Shown piece by piece: positions 45,496-53,995 of a stretch of 64,000 bases of DNA (position 1 is its first letter; each line of letters opens with the position of its first letter). This DNA is from Devosia neptuniae (GTDB lineage: Bacteria; Pseudomonadota; Alphaproteobacteria; Rhizobiales; Devosiaceae). The translations under genes were made by a program, and so were the position numbers. A model generated the notes under the pieces. That model was given only the letters and a program-made list of their open reading frames with translations. It was not told the origin of the DNA and ran no database searches. The stretch covers positions 2,228,501-2,292,500 of the forward strand of contig NZ_CP104965.1 in the NCBI RefSeq assembly GCF_025452235.1, written 5' to 3'.

Positions 45496-46968
45496 CTAAA
45501 ATTCATCCGCCAGATAGCGTTCCAGGGTGGCCTTGGTGCCGATATTCCACAGCGTTTCCAATGCCTTGGTGAAGGCGGCGATGAAATTTTGGTGGGTGGC
45601 GAGCTCGCCGTAAATATCGGTCATTTCGAGCCAGGCCTGGGGATTGGCTCTGGCTTTTTTGGCTTGGGCGGTGAGGCGATCCCAGTTGGGATCGTTGGGT
45701 TCGATGACCGCGCCGCCATCGGAAATGCCGTAGCAATAGCGACACCAAAGGGCACTCACGAGTGCCAATCCGTTAACGGACTGTTGACGTTGAGAACGCT
45801 CCAGAGCCGATGGAACGATGAATTTGGGCTGACGGTTGGAACCATCGAGCGCGAGGCGCCGAATTGTGTCGCCGATCTTGGGATTGGCGAAGCGGCGTTG
45901 GCAGAGGGCGAAGTAGTCGTCGAGATTGGTATCGGGAACCGGGGGAACGATGGGGATGATTTCGTCGCGCTCGACCTTGGCGAGGAAGGCGGCGACGAGG
46001 GGGTGCTCCATAGCTTCATGGACGAAGTGGATATCGAGCAGCCCGGCGGGATAGGCGATGGTGGCGTGGCCGCCATTGAGGATGCGGATTTTCATGTGCT
46101 CGTAGGGCGCTACGTCGGTGACGAATTGCACGCCGACTTTTTCCAGCGCCGGGCGGCCGGCGGGAAAATTGTCTTCGAGCACCCATTGCTTGAAGCTCTC
46201 GCAGAAGACCGGCCAATTGTCGTCGATGTCGAAATTGTCGGCCAGCAGGGTCTTTTCGCGGTCGGAGGTGGCGGGGGTGATGCGGTCGACCATGCCGTTG
46301 GGGAAGGCGACGTTGGCTTTGACCCATTGGGCGAGGGCCGGGTCGATCAGCGCGGCGAGACCGGCGACGGCGTTTTCGGTGACGTGGCCATTGCCGGGAA
46401 TGTTGTCGCAGCTCATGACGGTGAAGGGGGCGAGGCCTAGCTCGCGGCGGCGGAGGAGGCCGGCGAGGATCAGGCCGAAGGCGGTTTTTGGGGCCTCTAT
46501 ATTGGCGGCGTCATAGGCGATGTCGGGGTGGGTCGGATCGAATTTCTGGCTGGCGGGGTCGATGTAATAGCCGCCTTCGGTGATGGTCAGCGAGACGATG
46601 CGGATGGATGGATCGGAGAGGCGGGCGACGACGGCGGCACTGTCGCCGGGGCGGAGGTAATCGATCATGGCGCCAGTGACGCGGGCGGAGCTGGTATCGG
46701 CTTCCTGCTCGACGACGGTGGTGAGCCAATCCTGGGACTTGAGTTTTTGGCGCATGGCCTCATCGGCTTCGCGGACGCCGGCGCCGATCAGGGCCCAATC
46801 GTGATCACTGCCGGTGGCGAACAGATCGTCGAGATAGACGGCCTGGTGGGCGCGATGGAAATTGCCGACGCCGAAATGCACGATGCCGGGGGTGAGGTTC
46901 TCGCGGTTATAGGCGGGGACTGATGCCGTGGTGATGTCGGCGAGGGTGTTGGCGGAGAGTTTGGTCAT
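45496..46968 (-). CDS. Mannitol dehydrogenase-family polyol dehydrogenase
   Basis: 490 aa, the size of monomeric long-chain polyol 2-dehydrogenases (~490). IVHFGVGNFHRAHQAVYLDDL is the N-terminal NAD-binding signature, TITEGGYYID and CDNIPGNG are family blocks, and the catalytic Lys is in HMKIRILNGGHATIAYPAGL. Oxidises a polyol such as D-mannitol, D-arabinitol or sorbitol to the ketose with NAD. Preceded by a transporter of SmoEFGK type. Substrate not determinable from sequence alone. Two fold-back repeats lie between it and the ATPase gene. Confidence 0.92.
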   Translation of the reverse strand: MTKLSANTLADITTASVPAYNRENLTPGIVHFGVGNFHRAHQAVYLDDLFATGSDHDWALIGAGVREADEAMRQKLKSQDWLTTVVEQEADTSSARVTGAMIDYLRPGDSAAVVARLSDPSIRIVSLTITEGGYYIDPASQKFDPTHPDIAYDAANIEAPKTAFGLILAGLLRRRELGLAPFTVMSCDNIPGNGHVTENAVAGLAALIDPALAQWVKANVAFPNGMVDRITPATSDREKTLLADNFDIDDNWPVFCESFKQWVLEDNFPAGRPALEKVGVQFVTDVAPYEHMKIRILNGGHATIAYPAGLLDIHFVHEAMEHPLVAAFLAKVERDEIIPIVPPVPDTNLDDYFALCQRRFANPKIGDTIRRLALDGSNRQPKFIVPSALERSQRQQSVNGLALVSALWCRYCYGISDGGAVIEPNDPNWDRLTAQAKKARANPQAWLEMTDIYGELATHQNFIAAFTKALETLWNIGTKATLERYLADEF

Positions 46969-46984
46969 GGCTTAGGCCCCGAAG

Positions 46985-47115
46985 TCATTCCCGCGAAAGC
47001 GGGAACCTCCGTTGAAAGGAAACAGGGGTTCCCGCTTTCGCGGGAATGACCCGGTGGATTGGAAGCTATCCGGTTTGCGGCGCGATGGATCACCGGGACA
47101 AGCCCGGTGATGACG
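46985..47115. repeat. Type B fold-back repeats (two elements)
   Basis: TCATTCCCGCGAAAGCGGGAA at ~46985-47005 and its inverted copy TTCCCGCTTTCGCGGGAATGA at ~47030-47050 form a near-perfect stem with a ~24-nt spacer; a second, smaller hairpin ATCACCGGG-ACAAG-CCCGGTGAT is at ~47090-47112. They fill the ATPase-dehydrogenase gap without a T-run. Confidence 0.85.
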
Positions 47116-47150
47116 ATGGGGCGGATGGTTGCCGGGCACATTTGGATTGC

Positions 47151-48155
47151 CTAGATCGCGTTGCCAGCCGCATCGAAGCGATAGATGCGGGTTTGATCGG
47201 GCGTCAGATAGACGTCGTCGCCGTGGCTAAAAGTCTGGTCGCCATCGGTGCGGATGGTCATGAGGCCAAGGCCTTCGACGTGGACGTGGAGGAACGTGTC
47301 TGACCCCAGTTGTTCGGCGACGCCGACTTTGCCCTTCCAGGTGCCGGCTACATTTTCGCGGCTGAGCTTGAAGTGTTCGGGGCGGACGCCGATGGCGTGG
47401 GCATTGTGCTTGGCGGCTTCGGGGCCATCGACGAAGTTCATTTTGGGCGAGCCGATGAAGCCGGCGACGAAGCGGTTGGCGGGTTTTTTGTAGAGATCGA
47501 GCGGGGAGCCGAATTGCTCCACATTGCCGGCGTTGAGCACGACGATGCGGTCGGCCATGGTCATGGCCTCCACCTGATCATGGGTGACGTAGATCATGGT
47601 GGTCTTGAGTTGCTGGTGCAGCTCGGTGATTTCGAGCCGCATGTTGACGCGCAGGGCGGCGTCGAGATTGGACAAGGGTTCGTCGAACAGGAAGGCCTTG
47701 GGTTCGCGCACGATGGCGCGGCCGATGGCGACGCGCTGGCGCTGGCCGCCGGACAGGGCGCGGGGGCGGCGATCGAGATAGGAGGAAAGGTTGAGCGTGC
47801 GCGCGGCGTATTCGACCTTCTGGTCGATGACTTCCTTGGGCGCCTTGGCCATTTTGAGCGGGAAGGCGATGTTGTCGCGCACAGTCATATGCGGATAGAG
47901 CGCATAGGATTGGAACACCATGGCCAGACCCCGTCGGGCGGGCGGCGCCTTGGTCATATCCTGCCCGTCGAGCAGGATGGTGCCGGATGTAGTGTCTTCG
48001 AGCCCGGCGATCAGCCGGAGCAGGGTGGACTTGCCGCAGCCGGAGGGGCCGACGAAGACGACGAATTCACCATCGTTGATGTCAAGGGAGATGTCCGGGA
48101 TGACCTGGACGTCGCCGAAGGACTTGTTGACGTGGGAGAGGGAGATGGAACCCAT
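47151..48155 (-). CDS. smoK: Polyol ABC transporter ATP-binding protein (SmoK/UgpC type)
   Basis: 334 aa. Walker [12 protein letters not shown], signature [15 protein letters not shown], Walker [17 protein letters not shown]-loop [16 protein letters not shown], then a C-terminal MOBE regulatory domain (GVRPEHFKL). CUT1 sugar importers of the SmoK/MalK/UgpC type. It begins 13 nt after the SmoG-like permease gene; the dehydrogenase gene follows. Symbol given by operon likeness to the sorbitol/mannitol smo genes. Confidence 0.88.
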   Translation of the reverse strand: MGSISLSHVNKSFGDVQVIPDISLDINDGEFVVFVGPSGCGKSTLLRLIAGLEDTTSGTILLDGQDMTKAPPARRGLAMVFQSYALYPHMTVRDNIAFPLKMAKAPKEVIDQKVEYAARTLNLSSYLDRRPRALSGGQRQRVAIGRAIVREPKAFLFDEPLSNLDAALRVNMRLEITELHQQLKTTMIYVTHDQVEAMTMADRIVVLNAGNVEQFGSPLDLYKKPANRFVAGFIGSPKMNFVDGPEAAKHNAHAIGVRPEHFKLSRENVAGTWKGKVGVAEQLGSDTFLHVHVEGLGLMTIRTDGDQTFSHGDDVYLTPDQTRIYRFDAAGNAI

Positions 48156-48168
48156 TTTTCAATAGTCC

Positions 48169-48999
48169 TTATTTCACTGCGCCGAAGGTGAGGCCGCGGA
48201 CGAGTTGTTTTTGGCTGAACCAGCCCATGAGCAGGATGGGGGCGATGGCGAGGAGCGAGGCGGCGGAGAGCTTGGCGAGGAACAGGCCTTGCGGAGACGA
48301 GAAGGAGGAGATGAAGGCGGTGAGCGTGCCGGCGCGGCCCGAAGTCAGCGTGATGGTCCAGAAGGCTTCGTTCCAGGCGAGGATGACGTTGAGGAGGAGC
48401 GTCGAGGCGATGCCGGGCACGGCCATGGGGACGAGGACGTGGACGATTTCGTTCCAGAGCTCGGCGCCATCCATGCGGGCGGCTTCCAGGATATCGACCG
48501 GGATTTCCTTGAAGTAGGTGTAGAGCATCCAGATGATGATCGGCAGGTTGATCAGCGTCATGATCAGCGTCAGGCCATGCACGGTATCGAGCAGGCGCAG
48601 GTCGCGGAAGATCAGGTAGATCGGGATCAAGACGCCCACGGCGGGCATCATCTTGGTGGAGAGCATCCACATCAAGACGTCCTTGGTGCGCTTGGTGGGC
48701 GCAAAGGCCATGGCCCAGGCGGCGGGGATGCCAATGGCGAGGCCCAATAGGGTGGAGCCGACCGAGACCAGGATCGAATTGATGGCGTGCTTGACGTAGT
48801 CAGAGCGATCCTGCACCGCCGAGAAGTTTTCCAGCGTGAAGGTCTCGGGGAAGAAGGTGGGCCGGGACGCGATGGCTTCGGCCTCGGTTTTGAAGGCGGT
48901 GAGGATCGTCCACAGGATGGGCGAGAACAGCAGGAGCGCGACAATCCAGGCGAGGGCGGTGAAGCCGATACGGGTCTGGGTGGAGACGTTGCGGGCCAT
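48169..48999 (-). CDS. smoG: Polyol ABC transporter permease (SmoG/MalG type)
   Basis: 276 aa, about six helices. EAA loop ILEAARMDGAELWNEIVHVLVPMAVPG; the C-terminus WFSQKQLVRGLTFGAVK is typical of the CUT1 MalG/SmoG side. It pairs with the SmoF-like permease. CTTGGGAGGAACTAAATC is its ribosome binding site region. A 238-nt repeat-filled gap separates it from the SmoF gene. Confidence 0.9.
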   Translation of the reverse strand: MARNVSTQTRIGFTALAWIVALLLFSPILWTILTAFKTEAEAIASRPTFFPETFTLENFSAVQDRSDYVKHAINSILVSVGSTLLGLAIGIPAAWAMAFAPTKRTKDVLMWMLSTKMMPAVGVLIPIYLIFRDLRLLDTVHGLTLIMTLINLPIIIWMLYTYFKEIPVDILEAARMDGAELWNEIVHVLVPMAVPGIASTLLLNVILAWNEAFWTITLTSGRAGTLTAFISSFSSPQGLFLAKLSAASLLAIAPILLMGWFSQKQLVRGLTFGAVK

Positions 49000-49053
49000 G
49001 ATTTAGTTCCTCCCAAGGGGGATGGACGTCATCGATATCAAAACAAACCACCG

Positions 49054-49153
49054 GGTCATTCCGGCGAAGGCCGGAATCCATGCTGAAGGCCATCCCGGCG
49101 CTGGATGTCTGCGGATCACCACGGACATGGATCCCGGCCTGCGCCGGGATGAC
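49054..49153. repeat. Type B fold-back repeat between the two polyol permease genes
   Basis: GTCATTCCGGCGAAGGCCGG at 49055 and an inverted relative CCGGCCTGCGCCGGGATGAC at ~49134-49153 form arms of ~27 nt; a partial third copy (CATCCCGGCGCTGGATG) lies between. Same family as 16022-16159. Confidence 0.85.
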
Positions 49154-49237
49154 ATCGTGGTTGTGGCTATTGAGGTGCCACGACCTCGTGGTTCGATAGG
49201 CTCACCATGAGGTCTACTGAAAGTGAGGGTCATGGCG

Positions 49238-50110
49238 CTACGCATCCAAGTTCTTCCCTACTGCCCGCATCAGAAAGAATGCGACCACGTTGGCGATGAT
49301 GACGGCGACGACACCTCCGGCTGAACCGGCTCCGATGTCGTTGCTGAGGATGCCGGTGCGGAAGACCAGGAAGGTGATGTTGGTGGAGGCGTAGCCAGGG
49401 CCGCCGCCAGTGGTGACGCGGATTTCAGCGAAAATGCCGAGCAGGAAGATGGTCTGGATCAGGATGACGATGGTGATGGCGCGCGCTATGTGCGGCAGGA
49501 TGATGAAGTAGAAGCGGTTGAGCGCGTTGGCGCCGTCCATTTCGGCAGCTTCGCGCTGTTCCTCGGAGAGGGATTGCAGGGCAGTGAGCAGAATGAGGGT
49601 CGCGAAGGGCAGCCACTGCCAGGCCACGATGACGATCACCGAAAACAGCGGATATTGATTGAACCAATCGACCGGTTGCAGGCCGAAGGCCTTCCACAAA
49701 TGGCCGAGCATGCCATAGCCGGGATGCATGAAGCCGTTCTTCCAGATCAGCGCGGCGACCGGCGGCATGACGAAGAAGGGCGAGATGACCAGAATACGCA
49801 AAATGCCCTGGCCCCAGATCGGCTGATCGAGCAGGAGGGCCAGCAGGGTGCCGCCAATGACGGTGATGGCGAGGACGCCGCCGACCAAGATCAGGGTATT
49901 GACCAGCGATTGGGTGAAGCTGGGGTCGCCGATGACATAGATATAATTCGCCCAGCCGGCAAAGCCGGTCATCATCGGGTTGATCAGGCTATAATTCTGG
50001 AAGGAGAACCACAGGGTCATCACCAGCGGAACGATCATCCAGATCAGCAGCACGATGACGGCGGGCGCCATCATGATGCGGGAGAGCGTACGGGTTTGGG
50101 CGGTGGCCAT
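49238..50110 (-). CDS. smoF: Polyol ABC transporter permease (SmoF/MalF type)
   Basis: 290 aa, six helices. EAA loop REAAEMDGANALNRFYFIILPHIARAI; N-terminus with a first helix (IMMAPAVIVLLIWMIVPLVMTLWFSFQNYSL) as in SmoF. CUT1 family. Located after the binding-protein gene and a 236-nt gap holding hairpins. ATG at 50110. Confidence 0.9.
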   Translation of the reverse strand: MATAQTRTLSRIMMAPAVIVLLIWMIVPLVMTLWFSFQNYSLINPMMTGFAGWANYIYVIGDPSFTQSLVNTLILVGGVLAITVIGGTLLALLLDQPIWGQGILRILVISPFFVMPPVAALIWKNGFMHPGYGMLGHLWKAFGLQPVDWFNQYPLFSVIVIVAWQWLPFATLILLTALQSLSEEQREAAEMDGANALNRFYFIILPHIARAITIVILIQTIFLLGIFAEIRVTTGGGPGYASTNITFLVFRTGILSNDIGAGSAGGVVAVIIANVVAFFLMRAVGKNLDA

Positions 50111-50152
50111 GGGTTGTGTCCTATTACCGGCGAAGGTCGTTCGGCTCTATCG

Positions 50153-50249
50153 CTCCCTCCCCCTTGAGGGGAGGGCCGGGGTGGGGGTGGTTTGGTGATC
50201 CACCGATGGACCCCCACCCTCGTTCCCTCCCCTCAGAGGGAGGGAGGCG
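50153..50249. repeat. Type A fold-back repeat between binding-protein and permease genes
   Basis: GCTCCCTCCCCCTTGAGGGG at ~50153-50172, with its GGGTGGGGGTGG tail, and an inverted copy ACCCCCACCCTCG...CCTCAGAGGGAGGGAG at ~50212-50249. Very like the pair at 1464-1577. Confidence 0.85.
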
Positions 50250-50287
50250 AAGGGCCCGTTTATTGCGTTCTCTGCGAGTACAGAGTT

Positions 50288-50329
50288 GAGCCGCCCGACC
50301 CTTGCAGGGGAGTGTGGGCCGGGCGGCTC
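50288..50329 (-). terminator. Stem-loop after the polyol binding-protein gene
   Basis: GAGCCGCCCG (50288-50297) and CGGGCGGCTC (50320-50329) form a perfect 10-bp stem, 18 nt after the smoE stop on the minus strand. No T-run, so it is more likely a 3' stabiliser or attenuator, letting the binding protein be made in excess over the permeases. Confidence 0.65.
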
Positions 50330-50346
50330 GTGCTTGGGAGGAGAGC

Positions 50347-51657
50347 CTACTTGATATAGCCGGCGCGGGTCATGTCGCGGGTGGCGGCGTCCTGGGCTTG
50401 GGCGAGGGCGTCATCGGCGGACATCTGGCCGGCGAGGGCGGCCGAGAAGAGCTGGCCGACATTGGTGGCGATACCGGCGAATTCCGGAATGGCTACGAAT
50501 TGCACGCCGGTATAGGGCACGGGCTTGACGGTCGGCTCGCTCGGATTGGCCGAATTGATGGAATCCAGCGTCATCTTGGCGAAGGGTGCCGCGGCCTGGT
50601 AATCGGCATTGGCATAGAGCGAGGCGCGGGTGCCCGGAGGCACGTTGGCCCAGCCGTCCTGTGCGGCCACCGTATCGAGATAGGCCTTGTTGGTCGCCCA
50701 ATCGATGAATTTTTCGGCGGCCTCGGCATTCTGGCTGCTCTTGGGGATGGCCAGCGACCAGGCCCAGAGCCAATTGCCGCGCTTGCCCAGGCCATTATCG
50801 GGCGCCAGGGCAAAGCCGACCTGGTCGGCAACGGTGGAATCCTCGGGATTGATCACGAAGGAGGCGGCGACGGTGGCGTCGATCCACATGCCGCATTTGC
50901 CCTGCTGGAACAGGGTGAGGTTTTCGTTGAAGCCGTTGGAGGAGGCGCCGGCGGGGCCGGCATCGGCCATCAGGGAGAGATAGGTATCGAGGGTGGACTT
51001 CCACTCGGGCGTATTGAACTGGGGGACCCAGTTTTCATCGAACCAGCGGGCGCCGAAGGAATTGGACATGGCGGTGAGGAAAGCCATGTTCTCGCCCCAG
51101 CCGGCCTTGCCGCGCAGGCAGATGCCGTTGATGTCATTGGCGCGGTCGGTCATGGCGCGAGCGGCCTGGCCGATGAATTCCCAGGTGGGGGCGTCGGGCA
51201 TGGTGAGGCCCGCCTTTTCCATCAGGTCCTTGCGATACATGACCATGGAGCTTTCGCCATAGAAGGGGGCTGCATAGAGCTTGCCTTCATAGGAAAGGCC
51301 ATCGCGGATGGGCGGCAGCAGATCATCGACGTCATAGGCGGCGTCGGCGCTGAGGCCATCGAGCGGCACGAGCCAGCCCTGCTTGGCCCAGATCGGGGCT
51401 TCATAGGTGCCGATGGTCATCACGTCATATTGGCCGCCATTGGTGGCGATGTCGGTGGTGACGTTCTGGCGCAGGGTGTTCTCTTCCAGCACGACCCAAT
51501 TGAGTTCGATGCCGGTATCGGTGGTGAAGGCGGACGACAGGCCCTGCATGCGCACCATGTCGCCATTGTTCACAGTGGCAATGGTGAGGGTTTGCGCGGA
51601 TGCGGATGTGGCCAGCGCGAGCGTCAGGGCGCCCACGAAAAGGGGTGTAAGTTTCAT
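50347..51657 (-). CDS. smoE: Polyol ABC transporter substrate-binding protein (SmoE type)
   Basis: 436 aa. MKLTPLFVGALTLALATSASAQ is the signal peptide with ASA-Q cleavage. Mature protein is SBP_bac_1/CUT1: TIATVNNGDMVRMQGL, QYDVMTIGTYEAPIWAKQGWL, SYEGKLYAAPFYGESSMVMYRKDLMEKAGL, and the C-terminal VPYTGVQFVAIPEF, all matching SmoE sorbitol/mannitol-binding proteins. Start at the signal-peptide Met with CGGGAGGAATTTG upstream. It leads the transport operon behind the SorC regulator. Confidence 0.92.
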   Translation of the reverse strand: MKLTPLFVGALTLALATSASAQTLTIATVNNGDMVRMQGLSSAFTTDTGIELNWVVLEENTLRQNVTTDIATNGGQYDVMTIGTYEAPIWAKQGWLVPLDGLSADAAYDVDDLLPPIRDGLSYEGKLYAAPFYGESSMVMYRKDLMEKAGLTMPDAPTWEFIGQAARAMTDRANDINGICLRGKAGWGENMAFLTAMSNSFGARWFDENWVPQFNTPEWKSTLDTYLSLMADAGPAGASSNGFNENLTLFQQGKCGMWIDATVAASFVINPEDSTVADQVGFALAPDNGLGKRGNWLWAWSLAIPKSSQNAEAAEKFIDWATNKAYLDTVAAQDGWANVPPGTRASLYANADYQAAAPFAKMTLDSINSANPSEPTVKPVPYTGVQFVAIPEFAGIATNVGQLFSAALAGQMSADDALAQAQDAATRDMTRAGYIK

Positions 51658-51710
51658 CAAATTCCTCCCGTACCGGAACGGGCATTTGTTCCAGTTATGG
51701 GCAAATACTC

Positions 51711-51766
51711 GCATATCATGCAGCAGAGTCAAGCGTGTCATGCGCTGGGCGCGTGACGTACGTACG
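51711..51766. promoter_or_regulatory. Palindromes in the smoE promoter region (possible SorC operators)
   Basis: GCAT-ATC-ATGC (51711-51721) and CGTACGTACG (51757-51766) are both perfect palindromes in the 161-nt gap between the SorC regulator and smoE. Either could be the operator of the adjacent regulator. Prediction only. Confidence 0.35.
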
Positions 51767-51818
51767 GCAGGAATTGGCTTGTTTAGCCGGATTGATGTTT
51801 TGGATCAGTGGCTTGGCG

Positions 51819-52772
51819 CTAAGCCAGCAGGCCTTCGGCGGTGGCTTCGTCGGTGATGATGCCATTGACCAGGCGCCGGCTCAGCGTGGCGCGGATGCCG
51901 GGCAATTTCTTGCGGCCCATGGCAATTGCTATGACCAGGGAGTTTTCGCGCGAGGGAATCGAGGCGGAGGCGACGCGCTCATTGGTCAGGCCTTCGATGA
52001 GCTTGCCATCGGCGTCGAAGCTCCAGCCGCAGATTTCGCCAACGGCGCCGGCCTTTTGCAGGGCCTTGAGTTCGTCGTCGGAGATGAAGCCATCGAGATA
52101 GAGCGGGGCGTCGGGGCCAATTTCGCCGACGCCGACAAAGGTCACGTCGGCCTGGGCGGCGAGGGCCAGGGTTTCGCGGATCATGGGCTGGGAATGCAGC
52201 ATTTCGCGTTCGCGGGCCGAGGAGGCGATGACGGGCAGGGGCATGGGAAAGCTGCGCGCCTTGACCGTGTCGGCGACGTTGAAAATGACGTTGTAGAAGG
52301 CGGCGGAGCCGTCGGGGGCGATACTGCCGGTCAGCGCCACAACCTTGTGGTGCGGGCATTCCATGGGCATGAGTTGCTCGATGGCGGCCTTGAGCGTGCG
52401 GCCGGTGCCGATGGCCATGATGATCGGGTCGGGGCGCTTGAGCCAGCGTTCGATCTCGGCGGCGGCGGCTTCGGCAAGGCCGATCGTGGTGGAGGTGCTG
52501 GCGGGGTCGGAGGGGACGACTTCCACCAGATCGAGCGCGAAGCGGGATTTGAGGCGCGCGGCGAGGTCCATGCAGCGGCCGATCGGGTGATCGAGGCGGA
52601 CCTTGATCAGGCCTTCGCTGACCGAGAGGGAGACGAGGCGCTGGGCGGATTGGCGGGAAATGCCGAGCTTGCTGGCGATTTCTTCCTGGGTATTGCCCGC
52701 GACATAATAGAGCCAGCCGGCCCGCGCGGCATCATCGAGCCGCGTGCTGGGGCTATCGGTTTTGTTGGCCAT
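51819..52772 (-). CDS. smoC: SorC/DeoR-family sugar-sensing transcriptional regulator
   Basis: 317 aa. N-terminal HTH (AWLYYVAGNTQEEIASKLGISRQSAQRLVSLSVSEGLI in pattern) and a C-terminal sugar-phosphate-binding domain (IGTGRTLKAAIEQLMPM, GSIAPDGSAAFYNVIFNVADTVKARSFPMPLPVIASSAREREML, FVGVGEIGPDAPLYLDGFISDDEL). This is the SorC family; SmoC in sorbitol/mannitol operons. Directly upstream of smoE, same strand. Likely responds to a phosphorylated polyol or ketose. The symbol is by context. Confidence 0.88.
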   Translation of the reverse strand: MANKTDSPSTRLDDAARAGWLYYVAGNTQEEIASKLGISRQSAQRLVSLSVSEGLIKVRLDHPIGRCMDLAARLKSRFALDLVEVVPSDPASTSTTIGLAEAAAAEIERWLKRPDPIIMAIGTGRTLKAAIEQLMPMECPHHKVVALTGSIAPDGSAAFYNVIFNVADTVKARSFPMPLPVIASSAREREMLHSQPMIRETLALAAQADVTFVGVGEIGPDAPLYLDGFISDDELKALQKAGAVGEICGWSFDADGKLIEGLTNERVASASIPSRENSLVIAIAMGRKKLPGIRATLSRRLVNGIITDEATAEGLLA

Positions 52773-52813
52773 GCCGATTCCTCGAAGTCATGGGGCGGAG
52801 TATTCGGCCACAG

Positions 52814-53575
52814 CTACGTCTTGGGCAAGCCCTGGCGCAATTGGCTGAGGGCGGTGCGGATGTCGCGCTCGGTGTCCTTGAGGTGCAGGCGCATGGCTTC
52901 GGCGGCGGCGCGGCTATTGCCTTGTCTGATATTGTCGAGAATGCGCTGGTGGGCTTCCACGGTGTGGGCAAGGGTATGGCCGCGCTGTTCGTGGCCGCGG
53001 CGGCTGATGAAAAAACCTTCGCGCAGTGGCTGGGCCATGGCTTCAAAGAGATAGCCGAGCACGCGATTGCCGCTGGCCAGGGCCACCGCTTCGTGGAAGC
53101 CGACATCGAAAGTGTGGAAGGCCAATTCCTGCTCGGGGGTGTCGAGGCCGGTGGCGAGGGTTTCGCGCATGCCTTCGAGGGCGCTTTCAATGGCGGTCTG
53201 GCCGGCGCGGGTGGAGCGCTTGGCGGCCAGGGTCGCCGATTGGACTTCGAGGGAAAGCCGCACTTCGATCAGGTCGTAGAGCCCTTTGGGATCGTAGCGG
53301 ATGATCGAGGTGAGGAAATCGGCAAAGGCGGCGCCATCGGGTTCGCGCACCACGGCACGGCGACCACGGGCCAGTTCGAGCAGGCCGCGGCCCTCGAGTA
53401 GTTTCACCGCCTCGCGAATCGTCAGGCGGCTGACCTCGTAGCGGCTGGCCAATTCGGCTTCGCTGGGCAGGCTGGTGCCCGGCACCAATTCACCCAGAAT
53501 CATCTGAGCCAGGTCGTCCGCAACCACGCTTGCCGCCGATTGATCGGGGCGAGCATCCCCCTCGTGATGGACCAC
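52814..53575 (-). CDS. GntR-family regulator, FadR subfamily (FCD domain)
   Basis: 253 aa. N-terminal winged helix (DDLAQMILGELVPGTSLPSEAELASRYEVSRLTIREAVKLLEGRGLL) and FCD ligand domain with likely metal-binding residues (HTFDVGFHEAVALASGN, HTVEAHQRILDNI, MRLHLKDTERD). Start GTG 53575 has GGAGGAAAA directly upstream; an ATG at 53605 has none. It heads the minus-strand cluster and is divergent from the ChvE genes, with which it shares a 420-nt upstream region containing two copies of AAAGGTATCWGA. FCD regulators typically bind organic or sugar acids. Confidence 0.87.
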   Translation of the reverse strand: MVHHEGDARPDQSAASVVADDLAQMILGELVPGTSLPSEAELASRYEVSRLTIREAVKLLEGRGLLELARGRRAVVREPDGAAFADFLTSIIRYDPKGLYDLIEVRLSLEVQSATLAAKRSTRAGQTAIESALEGMRETLATGLDTPEQELAFHTFDVGFHEAVALASGNRVLGYLFEAMAQPLREGFFISRRGHEQRGHTLAHTVEAHQRILDNIRQGNSRAAAEAMRLHLKDTERDIRTALSQLRQGLPKT

Positions 53576-53750
53576 TTTTCCTCCTGATATCTGATACCTT
53601 TGCATTCGCCGGCGCCGTTTGAACGGCGCCTCATGCGGATGTCCTCCGAAGGCAGACAGACGATATAGGGCGCAGCGATGCACCGCAACTGCGACTATTG
53701 TCGGGCAAGACACGGGCTTGTTAGCCACTTCCGACGGAAGCCGCTTTACA

Positions 53751-53762
53751 AAAGGTATCTGA
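53751..53762 (+). promoter_or_regulatory. Candidate GntR operator copy 2 (AAAGGTATCTGA)
   Basis: This 12-mer matches the minus-strand copy at 53601-53590 with one difference (AAAGGTATCAGA). The two lie in opposite orientations in the region shared by the FadR-type regulator gene and chvE, as expected for an autoregulated divergent promoter. Confidence 0.4.
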
Positions 53763-53832
53763 CTATTCTAGCTTCCGGGCGTGGGCTTGGGAGGGCCCAA
53801 ACGGCAATCGCCGTTCCTTGTGGAGGATTTTC

Positions 53833-53967
53833 ATGCAGCAACGAATGACGGCGTGCCTGCGGGTATTCGCCCGCTGTTACCCGTCGCGGGATCGGTCTCG
53901 ATTTCCTGCGGTTGCGCCCTGCATGTCGAGCCGGCTCTCCCCTGACGACCATTCCAAAGCTTTATGA
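53833..53967 (+). CDS. Possible 44-aa ORF upstream of the first ChvE gene
   Basis: ATG 53833 has a textbook SD (TGGAGG at 53821-53826, 6-nt spacing) and reads 44 codons ([17 protein letters not shown], many Arg, three Cys) ending 28 nt before the ChvE GTG start. No hydrophobic core and no recognised family. Its placement suggests a leader peptide or small regulatory protein; coding is unproven. Confidence 0.3.
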   Translation: MQQRMTACLRVFARCYPSRDRSRFPAVAPCMSSRLSPDDHSKAL

Positions 53968-53995
53968 ACTCGAAATACAAAAAGGGAGTCGAGAC

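Larger units (their letters stand above)
53576..53995. other. Divergent control region between the GntR gene and the first ChvE gene
   Basis: Contains AAAGGTATCAGA on the minus strand (53601-53590) and AAAGGTATCTGA on the plus strand (53751-53762), a GGCTTGGGAGGG box (53784-53795) that recurs before the second ChvE gene, the hairpin AACGGC/GCCGTT (53799-53814), and a possible 44-aa ORF (53833-53967). I cannot name a sigma70 promoter with confidence. Confidence 0.5.

Noticed and set aside
51675..51692. GGAAC-N8-GTTCC near the smoE start, resembling an EcfG -35
   Set aside because: No CGTT at 16-17 nt on either strand; it overlaps the smoE ribosome binding region.
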